Assembly: GCA_020848735.1 (NCBI GenBank)
Contig: JADLHO010000118.1
Location: 1-64,000 of the forward strand
Length of the DNA stretch: 64,000 bases
Direction of reading: 5' to 3'
DNA from: Planctomycetota bacterium
Lineage (GTDB): Bacteria; Planctomycetota; UBA1135; UBA2386
Part shown: in pieces, positions 41,138-50,884 of the stretch
How the letters are laid out: each line of letters opens with the position of its first letter
How positions within the stretch are numbered: the stretch's first letter is position 1
Notes under the pieces: model-generated
What the model was told of the DNA's origin: nothing
What the model saw: only the letters and a program-made list of their open reading frames with translations
The model's database searches: none
Translations under genes and position numbers: made by a program

Positions 41138-43353
41138 CGACGCGGCAGCACCTTCTCGGCGAGGAAGGCCTCGATCTCCGCGAAGAGGTGGAGTTGCTGG
41201 TGGACGTCCTCGACCCCGTGACGAACGCGCGGGTACGGCATGAAGCGGAACGACCTGCGGGCCTGCTGCAGGGCCCAGACGAGCTCGAGGCTGTTCCGCA
41301 TGTGGACGTTGTCGTCCATCGTCGACGCGATCAGCAGCAGATCGCCGTGCAGCTTCGCCGCGGCCTCGATCACGCTCGAGCCGGAGTAGCCGTCGAGGTT
41401 CGCCTGCGGCGTGCCCATGTACCGCTCGGTGTAGATCGTGTCGTAGAAGCGCCAGTCCGTGACCGGGTTGACCGCGACGCCCGCGGCGAATCGCTCGCTG
41501 TGCGTCAGGTCGTAGAGCGCCTGGTACCCGCCGTAGCTCCATCCCCAGATCGCGATGCGCGCGGGGTCGGCCCAGCCCTGCGCAGCGAGCCAATCGAGCG
41601 CGTCCTCGTGGTCGGCGAGTTCGAGCCGCCCGAGCTGCCGATAGCCGGCACAGGCCGACACGCGACCCTTGCCGCTCGACGTGCGGCAGTCGACGACGAA
41701 GACGAGCCAGCCCTTCTGGGCCATGCGCTGATGCCAGAGCTGATCGCGCCAGCGCCAGCGATCGAGGACGCGCGGCGCGTGCGGGCCGGAGTACTGGTGC
41801 AGCAGCACCGGGTAGCGCTGCCGTGGATCGAAGTCGCGCGGCTCGACGATCATCGCGGGCAAGGTCGCGCCATCGCGCGCGGGGACGTCGACGAAGCGCG
41901 TCTTCGAGAGGCGGAACGCCGCCAGCAGTTCCCGGCGACCCTTCGCGAGCGTGGACTGGATCGCGCCGTCGGTGCCACGCACGGTCGTCGTCGGCGGCTC
42001 GTCGATGCGCGACCAGACGTCGACGAAGCTGCGATGGTCGGGAGCGAGCACGCAGTCGTGCCAGCCCTCCTCCCGCGTCACGCGCTCGGGATCGCCGCCG
42101 GCGAGGCCCACGCGGTAGAGGTGCTGCTGCTTCCAGTCGCCGCCCTCGCCGTGGAACCAGACGAGACCCGCGCCCTCGTCGACCGCGAGCACTTCGTCGA
42201 CCTCGAACTCGCCGCCGGTGAGCCGGCCGACGAGCGCGCCGTCGAGCTTGTAGCGGTAGAGATGCGCGAAGCCGTCGCGCTCGCTGCGCCACAGGAACTC
42301 CTCGCCGCCGCGCAGCCAGACCGGTTCGGACGCCGCCTCGACCCAGCACGGACTGTCCTCGCGGAAGACGACCCGTTGGCCCGCGTCGGCGGCGTTGCCG
42401 GCGACCACGGTCAGCCAGCGCTGCTCGCGGTCCTGCACCTGGAAGAAGAGCTCGTCGCTGCTCGGATGCCAGGTCACGCGCACGACGAGCGGATCGTCGT
42501 GCAGCCACTGACCGAGGTCGAACCAGCGCACGTCGCCGCCCGCGACGTCCACCACGCCGAGATCGACGATCGGGTTCGCCTCGCCCGCGCGCGGATAACG
42601 GATCTCCTCGTGCAGGGCCTGCCCCGGCCGGTCGTTCGGGATGACGAGCTGTGACACGGGCCGCTGGTCGAGCCGCAGCAACGCGATGCGGGCGGAGTCG
42701 GGCGACCACCAGTAGCCCTGGAACTTGCCGCGCCCGTAGAGCTCCTCCTGGTAGACCCAGTCGAGTCGGCCAAAGAGCAGCTCCTCGTCGCCGCCTTCGG
42801 TCAGCATCAGGACGTCGCCGCCCTCGACGGGCACGACCCCGAGGTCGTGATCGACGACGAACGCGACGAGCTTCCCGTCCGGCGAGACCTGCACCCCGAG
42901 CTCCTCGCTGACGCTGCGCGTCAGGCGACGCGCGAGGTCCGCGCGCCGGTCGTACCAGAACAGGTCCTTGTGGACGTTGACCACGAAGCCGCTGTGGTCC
43001 TTCGCCCACACGAAGTCCTCGGCCTCGTCGAGCTCGTTCTCGAGCTCGTCACGGCGGAGCCCGGGCAACGCGGCGAGCGCGTCGAGCCAACCGGGATCGA
43101 CGAACGGCGCCCGCTCGCCGAGATCGCGCGCGTGCTGCGAGAAGAAGGTCCGCACGCGCTTCCCGTCGCGCTCGGTCTCGGCGAAGACGAGCAGGTGCTC
43201 GGCATCGAGCCAGCCGAGCGGTTCCGCGTGCTCGGGGACCAGCGCGCTGTCGAGCGCGAAGCAGTCCACGAGCCGGAGCTCACGCTGCTCCTGGGCCAGG
43301 ACGGGATGAGCCACGAGGAGCACGGCCATCGCCGCGCGGCGTCCGATGCGCAT
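41134..43353 (-). CDS. Dipeptidyl peptidase IV-type S9 family serine peptidase
   Basis: DPP-IV beta-propeller (LDWVYQEELYGRGKFQGYWWSPDSARIALLRLD). Catalytic motifs GWSYGG (Ser), DDNVH (Asp), RHGVE (His). Confidence 0.92.
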   Translation of the reverse strand: MRIGRRAAMAVLLVAHPVLAQEQRELRLVDCFALDSALVPEHAEPLGWLDAEHLLVFAETERDGKRVRTFFSQHARDLGERAPFVDPGWLDALAALPGLRRDELENELDEAEDFVWAKDHSGFVVNVHKDLFWYDRRADLARRLTRSVSEELGVQVSPDGKLVAFVVDHDLGVVPVEGGDVLMLTEGGDEELLFGRLDWVYQEELYGRGKFQGYWWSPDSARIALLRLDQRPVSQLVIPNDRPGQALHEEIRYPRAGEANPIVDLGVVDVAGGDVRWFDLGQWLHDDPLVVRVTWHPSSDELFFQVQDREQRWLTVVAGNAADAGQRVVFREDSPCWVEAASEPVWLRGGEEFLWRSERDGFAHLYRYKLDGALVGRLTGGEFEVDEVLAVDEGAGLVWFHGEGGDWKQQHLYRVGLAGGDPERVTREEGWHDCVLAPDHRSFVDVWSRIDEPPTTTVRGTDGAIQSTLAKGRRELLAAFRLSKTRFVDVPARDGATLPAMIVEPRDFDPRQRYPVLLHQYSGPHAPRVLDRWRWRDQLWHQRMAQKGWLVFVVDCRTSSGKGRVSACAGYRQLGRLELADHEDALDWLAAQGWADPARIAIWGWSYGGYQALYDLTHSERFAAGVAVNPVTDWRFYDTIYTERYMGTPQANLDGYSGSSVIEAAAKLHGDLLLIASTMDDNVHMRNSLELVWALQQARRSFRFMPYPRVRHGVEDVHQQLHLFAEIEAFLAEKVLPRR

Positions 43354-43412
43354 GGCGCGGGATGATTGCGTCTCGGACCGGGCGGTGCCAGGGATGCCCG
43401 CCCGCGCGTCGA

Positions 43413-44405
43413 TCAATCCCGCTCGCGCTTGCGGTCGCGCTCCATCAGCTCGCGCACGGCGATGGCGGGGGCGAGGCCATCGAAGAGCACGCGGCAGACG
43501 GCGTCGCAGAGCGGCATCTCGATCCTCAGCTCGAGCGCGCGGCGCTGGACCACGCGCGCGGTGAAGACGCCTTCGGCGACCTTCTGCGTGCTCGCGAGGA
43601 TGCTCGCCAGGGTCTCACCGCGGCCGATGCGCTCGCCGAGCGCGCGGTTGCGGCCGTGCGCGCTGAAGGCGGTCGCGGCGAGGTCCCCCACCCCGGCGAT
43701 GCCGAAGAAGGTCTCGGCGCGGGCGCCCTCGGCCTCGCCGTAGCGGCGCATCTCCGCGAGACCGCGCGCGAGGATCGCGGCGCGCGCGTTGTCGCCGAGG
43801 CCCAGGCCCTCGGCGATCCCCGACGCGACCGCCATCACGTTCTTCAGCGCGCCGCAGAGCTCGACGCCGAGCAGGTCGTCGTTGCGGTACACGCGCAGGT
43901 GCTGGTCGGAGAGCGCCGCCTGCAGCTCGCGCCGCCACTCCATCGTCGCGCCGGCGAGGACGACGAGCGCCGGCATGCCGCGTGCCACCTCCTCGGCGTG
44001 ACTCGGGCCGCTGAGGGCGAGCACCGGATGGCCGGGAGCGACGTCGGCGAGCACCTGACTCGGCCGCAGCGTGGTCGTCTGCTCGAGACCCTTGCTCAGC
44101 GAGATCAACGGCACGCCGGCGGGCAGGGCCTCGCGCATCGGAGCGACCGTCGCGCGCACGTGCTGGGTCGGCACCGCGACGAGCACCGCGCCGGCGCCCG
44201 CGAGCACGGCCCGCGCATCGCTCGAGACCAAGACCTCGTCCGGCAGCGAGACGCCCGGCAGATAGCGCGGGTTCTGGCGCGTCCGCGCGAGCTCCGCGGT
44301 GTACGCGACGTCATGCCCGAAGAGCGCGACCGCGTGTCGCATGCGCCACGCGGCGATGGCCATCGCGGTGCCGAAGCCGCCGTTGCCGAGCACGGCGAAC
44401 TTCAC
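43413..44405 (-). CDS. gpsA: Glycerol-3-phosphate dehydrogenase [NAD(P)+]
   Basis: FAVLGNGGFGTAMAIAAW, VAVPTQHVRATV, SLSKGLEQTT, LSGPSHAEEVARGMP, GVELCGALKNVMAVASGIAEGLGLGDNARAAILARGLAEM. Confidence 0.94.
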   Translation of the reverse strand: MKFAVLGNGGFGTAMAIAAWRMRHAVALFGHDVAYTAELARTRQNPRYLPGVSLPDEVLVSSDARAVLAGAGAVLVAVPTQHVRATVAPMREALPAGVPLISLSKGLEQTTTLRPSQVLADVAPGHPVLALSGPSHAEEVARGMPALVVLAGATMEWRRELQAALSDQHLRVYRNDDLLGVELCGALKNVMAVASGIAEGLGLGDNARAAILARGLAEMRRYGEAEGARAETFFGIAGVGDLAATAFSAHGRNRALGERIGRGETLASILASTQKVAEGVFTARVVQRRALELRIEMPLCDAVCRVLFDGLAPAIAVRELMERDRKRERD

Positions 44406-45028
44406 GCGGTCCTCCGCGCGGCGCGCTCGCTGCGCAGGCGGGCGAAGTTGCTCCGGTGCGTCCAGAACAGGAAGGCCCCCACGGCGAGAGCGAGCACGGT
44501 GACGGGCCAGCGCGCACCGAAGGCCGCGCCGGGCTCACGGACGATCGCGCTGAGCGGCAGGGCGACCGCGATCGCGAGACTGCCGAAGAAGACGCGCCGC
44601 GTGACCGCGAGCACCGCGAAGAACGCGAGCAGCGCGACGCCGAGCGCGAGCGGCTCGACCACGGCGAAGACGCCGGTGGTCGTCGCGACGCCCTTGCCCC
44701 CGCGGAGCCGCAGGAAGGGCGAGAAGCAGTGACCGAGCACGGCGGCGGCGCCGAGGGCCACCGCGAGTCCCGGGCCGGCACCCGCGTCGAGTCCGAACCA
44801 CGCGGCGAACCAGCGGGCCGGGGCGTAGCCCTTGAGGAAGTCGAGCACGTAGAAGAGCAGGAAGAACGGCACGCGGGCCTTGCCGAAGGCGCGCGAGGCG
44901 TTGGTCGCGCCGACGTTTCCCGAGCCGAGCGTGCGGATGTCGACGCCGCGCAGGAGCCGCACGAGCACGAGACCGAACGGGATGCCGCCGAGGACCCAGG
45001 CGCAGAGAATCGCGAGGACGATCGACAT
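44402..45028 (-). CDS. plsY: Acyl-phosphate glycerol-3-phosphate acyltransferase PlsY
   Basis: LGGIPFGLVLVRLLRGVDIRTLGSGNVGATNASRAFG, LGHCFSPFLRLRGGKGVATTTG. ATGA overlap with gpsA. Confidence 0.94.
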   Translation of the reverse strand: MSIVLAILCAWVLGGIPFGLVLVRLLRGVDIRTLGSGNVGATNASRAFGKARVPFFLLFYVLDFLKGYAPARWFAAWFGLDAGAGPGLAVALGAAAVLGHCFSPFLRLRGGKGVATTTGVFAVVEPLALGVALLAFFAVLAVTRRVFFGSLAIAVALPLSAIVREPGAAFGARWPVTVLALAVGAFLFWTHRSNFARLRSERAARRTA

Positions 45029-45106
45029 GAGCGGCTGCGGTGCGCATCGAAGGGGAAGCCGGGCGCAGGCGCAACGCTGCGGACTCGTCGCTATCCTCCG
45101 CGCCCC

Positions 45107-47074
45107 TTGGACCCTCTCGCGTCCTCCTCGGGCCCACCCCTGCGCGTCGGGATCGACACCGGCGGGACGTTCACCGACCTCGCGGTGCTCGACCGCGGCC
45201 GGCTCCGGATCCACAAGGTGTCGTCGACGCCGGCCGACCCGGGGCGCGCGGTCGTCGAGGGCCTCGCCGCGCTGCGCGGCGAGCGCGCGGTCGACGTCGT
45301 GCACGGCACGACGGTCGGGCTGAACGCGGTGCTCACCGGCCGCCTCGCGCGGACGGCGTTCGTGACGAACGAGGGCTTCGTCGACCTCGTCGAGATCGGC
45401 CGTCAGGATCGCCTCGGCCTCTACGACCTGGAGCCGCACCGCGCCGGTTTCCCGGTGCCGCGCTCGCTGCGCTTCACCGTGGCGACGCGCCGGCTCGCCG
45501 ACGGCACGCTCGAGTCGGCGCCCACGCGTCACGAACTGCGTCGGCTCGCCGCGCAGTTGAAGGCGGCACGCGTCGAGGCCATCGCGATCGGCCTGCTCCA
45601 CGCGCACGCACATCCCGGCGACGAGCGCGTCGTGGCAGATGCGCTGCGCGCGCTCGGCGTCCCCATCACGTGCAGCGCGGAACTCGTCGCGCGCGCGGGC
45701 GAGTTCGAGCGCTTCAGCGGCGCCGTGCTGAACGCCGCGATCCAGCCGATCGTCGGGGTCTATCTCGCGAAGCTCCAGGACGCCGTCGCGCCGGGACGCC
45801 TGCGATTGCTCCGCAGCAGCGGCGGCATCCTCGGCGACGACGAGGCGGTCGCGTTCCCCGCGCGCGCGATGTTCTCCGGTCCCGCGGGTGGCGTGATCGC
45901 GACGGCGCGGCTCGCCGCGCTGCGCGGCGAGGACCGGGTCGCCGCGCTGGACATGGGCGGGACGTCGACCGACGTCGCGCTGGTCACGCGTCACCTCGAG
46001 CCGAGCGCGGACGAGCGTCGCATCGCCGGTCTGCCGCTCCCCTTGCCGAGCCACGATGTGCACACCGTGGGCTGCGGCGGCGGCAGTCTCGCGTGGGTCG
46101 ATGCCGGCATGGCCTTGCGCGTCGGACCGGCGAGCGCGGGCGCGGACCCCGGTCCCGCGTGCTACGGCCGGAGCGACGAGGCGACGGTGACCGATGCGCA
46201 CGTCGCACTCGGCCACATCGCCGCCGACACCCTGCTCGGCGGCGGCCTGCCGATCGACCCCGACCGCTCGGTGCGCGCGATCGAACGCCTGGCGAAGCGA
46301 CTCGGCATCGGCACCGCCGCGGCGGCGGAAGGCGTGCTCACCGTGGCCGACGTCGCGATGGCCCGCGCCCTGCTCGTGATCACGAGCGAGCGCGCCGTCG
46401 ATCCCGTGCGCGTCCCGCTCGTCGCCTACGGCGGTGCGGGCGGGCTGCACGCCGCCGCCCTCGCGGCGCGACTCGGCATGCCCTACGCGCTCGTGCCGCC
46501 TTCGCCCGGTGCGCTGTCTGCGATCGGCCTCGCCCTCGCGGGAGAGAGCCGCGAGGAGCTCGAACCGGTGTTCGCCACCCTGAGCCCGAGTCGCGTCCGC
46601 GAGCTTTCGTCGCGCGCCGCCGCGCTGGCGGCGCGCACGCAGCAGGCGCTGGGTGGACGCAGTCGTTGCGGAGTCGACGTCAAGCTGCGCTTCGCGGGTC
46701 AGGGCGGCGGCCTCTGGATCCGCTTCGGGCCCGGCCTCGAGCGCCGCTTCCGCGCGGCGCATCGCGACCGCTACGGCTTCGATGCCCCCGAGTCCGACGT
46801 CGAGGTCGTCGAACTCCGCGCGCGGGCCGACCGACCCGGCCCAGCGCTGCGCCGCTTCGCGGAGCTCCCGCGCGTGGGGCGCGCGCAGGCGCTGCCCTCG
46901 CGACGCCCGCCCCTGGGAGGACCCTCGCTCCGCGAGTACCGCAGAGACGAAGTGCCGCGGGGCGCCGAGCTCGTCGGGCCGGTCCTGATCCGCGAGACGA
47001 CCGCCGTGACGCGCGTGCCGCCGGGCTGGCGCGCCCGGGTCGACGACACGGGCCTCCGCCTGACGTCGGACTGA
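45107..47074 (+). CDS. Hydantoinase/oxoprolinase family protein (HyuA-like subunit)
   Basis: RVGIDTGGTFTDLAVLD, VHGTTVGLNAVL, MFSGPAGGVIATARLA, ALDMGGTSTDVALV, VGCGGGSLAWVDAGMALRVGPASAGADPGPACYG. Start (TTG) uncertain. Confidence 0.9.
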   Translation: MDPLASSSGPPLRVGIDTGGTFTDLAVLDRGRLRIHKVSSTPADPGRAVVEGLAALRGERAVDVVHGTTVGLNAVLTGRLARTAFVTNEGFVDLVEIGRQDRLGLYDLEPHRAGFPVPRSLRFTVATRRLADGTLESAPTRHELRRLAAQLKAARVEAIAIGLLHAHAHPGDERVVADALRALGVPITCSAELVARAGEFERFSGAVLNAAIQPIVGVYLAKLQDAVAPGRLRLLRSSGGILGDDEAVAFPARAMFSGPAGGVIATARLAALRGEDRVAALDMGGTSTDVALVTRHLEPSADERRIAGLPLPLPSHDVHTVGCGGGSLAWVDAGMALRVGPASAGADPGPACYGRSDEATVTDAHVALGHIAADTLLGGGLPIDPDRSVRAIERLAKRLGIGTAAAAEGVLTVADVAMARALLVITSERAVDPVRVPLVAYGGAGGLHAAALAARLGMPYALVPPSPGALSAIGLALAGESREELEPVFATLSPSRVRELSSRAAALAARTQQALGGRSRCGVDVKLRFAGQGGGLWIRFGPGLERRFRAAHRDRYGFDAPESDVEVVELRARADRPGPALRRFAELPRVGRAQALPSRRPPLGGPSLREYRRDEVPRGAELVGPVLIRETTAVTRVPPGWRARVDDTGLRLTSD

Positions 47075-47304
47075 GACGGCGTTCGAGCCACAACCATCAA
47101 GTCGACAGGAACTTGAGGTCGCGGCGCATCGCGAGGTGCCGACGGGGTGGCGTTGACCGGTTTCCGGACGCTACGAGTACCGCCGCGCCGGACTGACGCG
47201 CTCCATACTCGAGCGACATCAGGCGCGAACGAGGTCGGCCGCCATCTCCAATCGACCTCGACATCCCCTTCCCGGGTCGATTCGGGACGGCAGAGGGCCG
47301 TCGC

Positions 47305-47332
47305 TTGACTTCTGCCGGCGGGCTCCTACACT
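47305..47332 (+). promoter_or_regulatory. Sigma70-like promoter candidate
   Basis: TTGACT - 16 bp - TACACT; the -10 ends 4 nt before an ATG at 47337. Confidence 0.4.
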
Positions 47333-47336
47333 ACCC

Positions 47337-47588
47337 ATGGCGTCAGTCGAGCAGAGAGACACCGAGAGGAGCCCGACATCGCGAGAAGGCTCCGTTCGGA
47401 TCTCGAACGACCCGTTCGGGGTGCTGGATCGCTGTTCGACTTGGCTGTCCGACCTCGATCATCGTGTCGCGGACACAGTCCGCGACCGGTTCTTCGACAA
47501 TCAGGTTTCAGGCGAGATAGCGGACGACTCTGTCGCCGTGAGCTCGCTGCATGCGAACGTGAGCCGGGGGTTGCCGCCAAGGGCGTAA
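47337..47588 (+). CDS. Possible small orphan protein
   Basis: 83 aa, MASVEQRDTERSPTSREGSVRISNDPFGVLDRCSTWLSDLDHRVADTVRDRFFDNQVSGEIADD; placed immediately after a promoter-like sequence. Confidence 0.3.
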   Translation: MASVEQRDTERSPTSREGSVRISNDPFGVLDRCSTWLSDLDHRVADTVRDRFFDNQVSGEIADDSVAVSSLHANVSRGLPPRA

Positions 47589-47742
47589 AAACTTGACTCT
47601 CCTTCTTCCCCTTTTCCCGAAGTTTGCCCCCCGGCGTTTCTTTTCGACGCGTTCGCTGGAGACCTGAAGCCCGCCCCTTCGCGCGGCGCCCATGCCCGCC
47701 GCCGGAGCACGGCGCCGCGGACCGCCGCACCCGAAGCGCGGC

Positions 47743-48576
47743 TCAGCGCTGCGGCTCGGCGAGCGCGGACGGCGCTCGCGCCGCGTCGGACGAGCCCGCA
47801 TCCCCTTGGCCCGCGCCCTTGCGTTGGCCGAGTTCCGCGCGGATCGCCGCGAGATGAGCGAGCGCGAGCGCTTCGCCGGGTCGATCGTCGAGCACGGCGC
47901 GCCACGCCACCGCGGCCTCCTGCAACTCGCCGCGGGCGTAGGCCGCCAGGGCCCGGCGCTGCAAAGCCGCGCGCCGGAGCTCGGCGATCCCCGGCTCCGG
48001 GAGCGGGCCCGTCTGCTCCTCGAGCAGCCGCAGGGCTTCCTCGGGCCGGCCTTCGAGGAGCCGGCGCCGCGCTTCGTCCACGAGGTCCGTCCCGAGCTCG
48101 GACCGCGAAGCCGCGCCATCGCCCTGGCTCGCGAGCGATGCGAGCCCGGGATGCAGCGTCGTGGTGACCTGGACGGCTCCCTCCGCCTCCCGGTCGGCGG
48201 ACGCGGCGAGCAACGCCGCGCGACGCGACTCGGTCGCGCCGATCAGCTCACGGACACCGGGGGCCCCCGGCCAGACCTCGCGCGCGGCGACGAAGCGCTC
48301 GCAGGCGAGTTGATCCCGCCGCTCCGCGCGGAGATCCAGCCCCTCCTTCACGAGTCGCTGGGCGACACGGATGCGCCGCTCGACCGCCGCCGCGAGCGCG
48401 CGCGCCTCGGCGTACGCGGGGTCGTGGGGCGGGATGCCGTCGAGCACGGCGAGCGCGCTCACGAGCGCTCCGGAGCGCAGGAGCAGATCGGCCTCGACGA
48501 TCGGCGCGGGAACCCGACAAGCGGAGAGCGCGAGCAGCGTGAGCGCGATCGCGCGACGCCGCGTGGCCCTCGTCAC
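47743..48576 (-). CDS. TPR-like lipoprotein of unknown function
   Basis: Lipobox LLALSACRVP; TPR-like helical repeats; ATGA overlap with the upstream HD-GYP-like gene. Confidence 0.6.
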   Translation of the reverse strand: MTRATRRRAIALTLLALSACRVPAPIVEADLLLRSGALVSALAVLDGIPPHDPAYAEARALAAAVERRIRVAQRLVKEGLDLRAERRDQLACERFVAAREVWPGAPGVRELIGATESRRAALLAASADREAEGAVQVTTTLHPGLASLASQGDGAASRSELGTDLVDEARRRLLEGRPEEALRLLEEQTGPLPEPGIAELRRAALQRRALAAYARGELQEAAVAWRAVLDDRPGEALALAHLAAIRAELGQRKGAGQGDAGSSDAARAPSALAEPQR

Positions 48577-50021
48577 GCTTCCCCCCGTTCGCCCTTCTCG
48601 TCGTCCTCGTCCCAGAGCACCTCGAGGGGCGACTCGCCCACCTCGATCTCGTCGTCGAGACCGGCCGCATCGCGTTCCGCGAAGGAACCTCGGCCGGCCG
48701 CGGCGGCGAGCGGGATCGCGACCACGGGCGCCACCCGATCGCGCGGCGGATCGGCGCGGACGGCCTCCTCGAAGGCGAGGACGAGCCGCGGGTCGAAGAT
48801 CGCACCGCTCTGCTCGCGCAGGGCGTCGAGGGCATCGGGCCAGGAGAGGGCCGGGCGGTGTCCGTCGCCGCTCAGGAGTTCGTCGTAGGTGGAGGCGATG
48901 GCGAGCACACGGCTCGCGATCGGGATGCGCTCGCCCCGGAGGCCGTCGGGATGACCGCTGCCGTCCCAGCGCTCGCGGTGGTGGCGCACGGCCAACGCGA
49001 CGTCGGTCAGCTCCGGCAGCGCCCCGAGCAGGGAGCCGCCCCGCGCCGGGTGCTCCCGCAGCGACTCGAGCTCGAGCTCACCGATGCGCGCGCCGCCGGC
49101 GAACGCCGAGGGCCGCACTCCCGCCTTGCCCAGGTCGAGGACGAGCGCCGCTTCGGCGATCGTCTCCTGGTTCGCCGCCGGCACTCCGGCGGCCTCCGCC
49201 AGCGCCTGGGCGTGGCGACGCACCCGCTCGGGATGCCCGACCGGGACGTGGCCGCGCAGTTCGAGCGCATGCACGACCTCGCGCGCGAGGCGCAGGTAGC
49301 CGTCGCGCGCGACGCGCGCGGACTCCGCGCCGACCCGCGAGAGTTCGAAGAGTGCGTCGCGGACCTCGGCGACCGCGCCGGCCTCCTGCCCCCGGGAGGC
49401 GCCCGTCGCCATCTCGCCGCGCGCGATCTGCCGCGCCTGCGCGGCGATCGCGCGCAGCCGCAGCATCCAGCTGTGGGCCATCCACCCCGCGAGCGTGACG
49501 AGGGTCGCGCTGCACAGGAAGACGAGGCCGAAGAGGCTCCAGGGGAACTCGAGCGGCGGCAGGCCGGCGGACGTGTAGCGGACCCGCACCTCGCCGGCGA
49601 AGCCGTCGCTGCCGAGCGCCGGTGCCATGACCTCGTGCCGATCCGCGCCGAGCGGTCGCGAGACCAGGCCATCGCTGGTCTCGAGCGGGAGCCGGTGCCC
49701 CTGCTCCGCGTGGCCGGTGTCGACGCGCACCACACCGTCGGCGCCGAGCAGCAGCACGCGCGCCGCGGCGAGGTCGGCGGCCGACGACGCGAGCACGGTC
49801 ATCCTCAGCTCATCGCCGCGCTCGAGCAGCGGCGCCGCGCGCGCCGCGACGGCCGCGCAGAGCGAGCTCTGTCGGGAGTGGAGTTCCGCGAGCTGCCGCT
49901 CGCGTGCGCCCTCGGCACCCGCGAGGGTCACGAGCATCGAGAGCGCGAGGGCACCTGCCGCCAGGACGGCGCAGAGCCGCAGCGTCAGCGACGCGCTCCT
50001 CGAACGTACGAACCCGGGCAT
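48573..50021 (-). CDS. Membrane sensor with periplasmic domain, HAMP-like linker and degenerate HD-GYP-like domain
   Basis: Two transmembrane segments. HPERVRRHAQALAEAAG...AALVLDLGKAGVRPSAF...LREHPARGGSLL...VRHHRERWDGSGHPDGLRGERIPIASRVLAIASTYDELLS. Confidence 0.75.
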   Translation of the reverse strand: MPGFVRSRSASLTLRLCAVLAAGALALSMLVTLAGAEGARERQLAELHSRQSSLCAAVAARAAPLLERGDELRMTVLASSAADLAAARVLLLGADGVVRVDTGHAEQGHRLPLETSDGLVSRPLGADRHEVMAPALGSDGFAGEVRVRYTSAGLPPLEFPWSLFGLVFLCSATLVTLAGWMAHSWMLRLRAIAAQARQIARGEMATGASRGQEAGAVAEVRDALFELSRVGAESARVARDGYLRLAREVVHALELRGHVPVGHPERVRRHAQALAEAAGVPAANQETIAEAALVLDLGKAGVRPSAFAGGARIGELELESLREHPARGGSLLGALPELTDVALAVRHHRERWDGSGHPDGLRGERIPIASRVLAIASTYDELLSGDGHRPALSWPDALDALREQSGAIFDPRLVLAFEEAVRADPPRDRVAPVVAIPLAAAAGRGSFAERDAAGLDDEIEVGESPLEVLWDEDDEKGERGEA

Positions 50022-50124
50022 ACCCGGACCGGGTATCGGCGCGCGCCGACGCGCGACTTGCGCGCAGTGGCAACGGTTCTTCCCCGACGTCGCGGGCCGG
50101 CGGCGCGAAGCCCCGCTCGCGCGG

Positions 50125-50880
50125 TCACTTCACCAGGCTGACCGCTTCCGCTTCGAGCTGGTAGATGTCGATGCAGAAGCCGTCCTCGCGGGTCTCCTGC
50201 ACGCGGAAGTTGCCGCTCACCATCACCGGGTCGAACTGGTAGTCGCAGCGCTTGTCGCCCTTCATGACGACGCGCACGATGCCGTTGATGTCGGGGGGCG
50301 TCCCGTAGCAGCACGCCCAGAGCGACTGCACGAGGAGGAACTCGCGGATGTTCTCGACCTCGTCGATCGGCAGCATGAAGCCGATCATCACGACGGGCTT
50401 CGCGTCGAGCTTGCGCACCCCCTCGGGGGCGCCCTTCAGGCCGTCCTGATAGGGCCAGGAGGAGATCTCCTCGAAGCGCAGCAGCTGCTCGATGCCCTTC
50501 AGCTCACCCTTCTTGATCCGCTGGATCAGGCGCCGCTCCGCGCCGAGCATCTCCTGCGCGCTGCGCATCGCGCGCAGGTCCTCGGGCGAGGCCCCGGGCG
50601 GCAGCTGGGGCTCGGGCTCCGGCTCCGGCGCGGGCTCCTCCTCCACCTTCGGCGGCTCGACGGCGGGCTTGGGGCTCACCGGCGTGGGCTTCACCGGGTC
50701 CTGCTTCGCCGGCTCCTGCCGCGCGGGCGGCGTCTTGACCGGACTCGACTCCACGACGACCGGCGGCTTCGGCGCCGGGCGCGCGGGCTCCTGGCAGGGA
50801 GCCGCGCTGAACGACCCCAACAGGGTCAGGACGAGGGCGCGAAGGCAGTTCATGGACATGGTCTGGCGCGGCTGAGGCAC
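50125..50880 (-). CDS. DUF3299 domain protein, secreted, with Pro/Glu-rich linker
   Basis: KPVVMIGFMLPIDEVENIREFLLVQSLWACCYGTPPDINGIVRVVMKGD; typical DUF3299 core. Confidence 0.8.
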   Translation of the reverse strand: MPQPRQTMSMNCLRALVLTLLGSFSAAPCQEPARPAPKPPVVVESSPVKTPPARQEPAKQDPVKPTPVSPKPAVEPPKVEEEPAPEPEPEPQLPPGASPEDLRAMRSAQEMLGAERRLIQRIKKGELKGIEQLLRFEEISSWPYQDGLKGAPEGVRKLDAKPVVMIGFMLPIDEVENIREFLLVQSLWACCYGTPPDINGIVRVVMKGDKRCDYQFDPVMVSGNFRVQETREDGFCIDIYQLEAEAVSLVK

Positions 50881-50884
50881 GACA

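Noticed and set aside
47590-47615. Second TTGACT sequence as a promoter
   Set aside because: No acceptable -10 at proper spacing.
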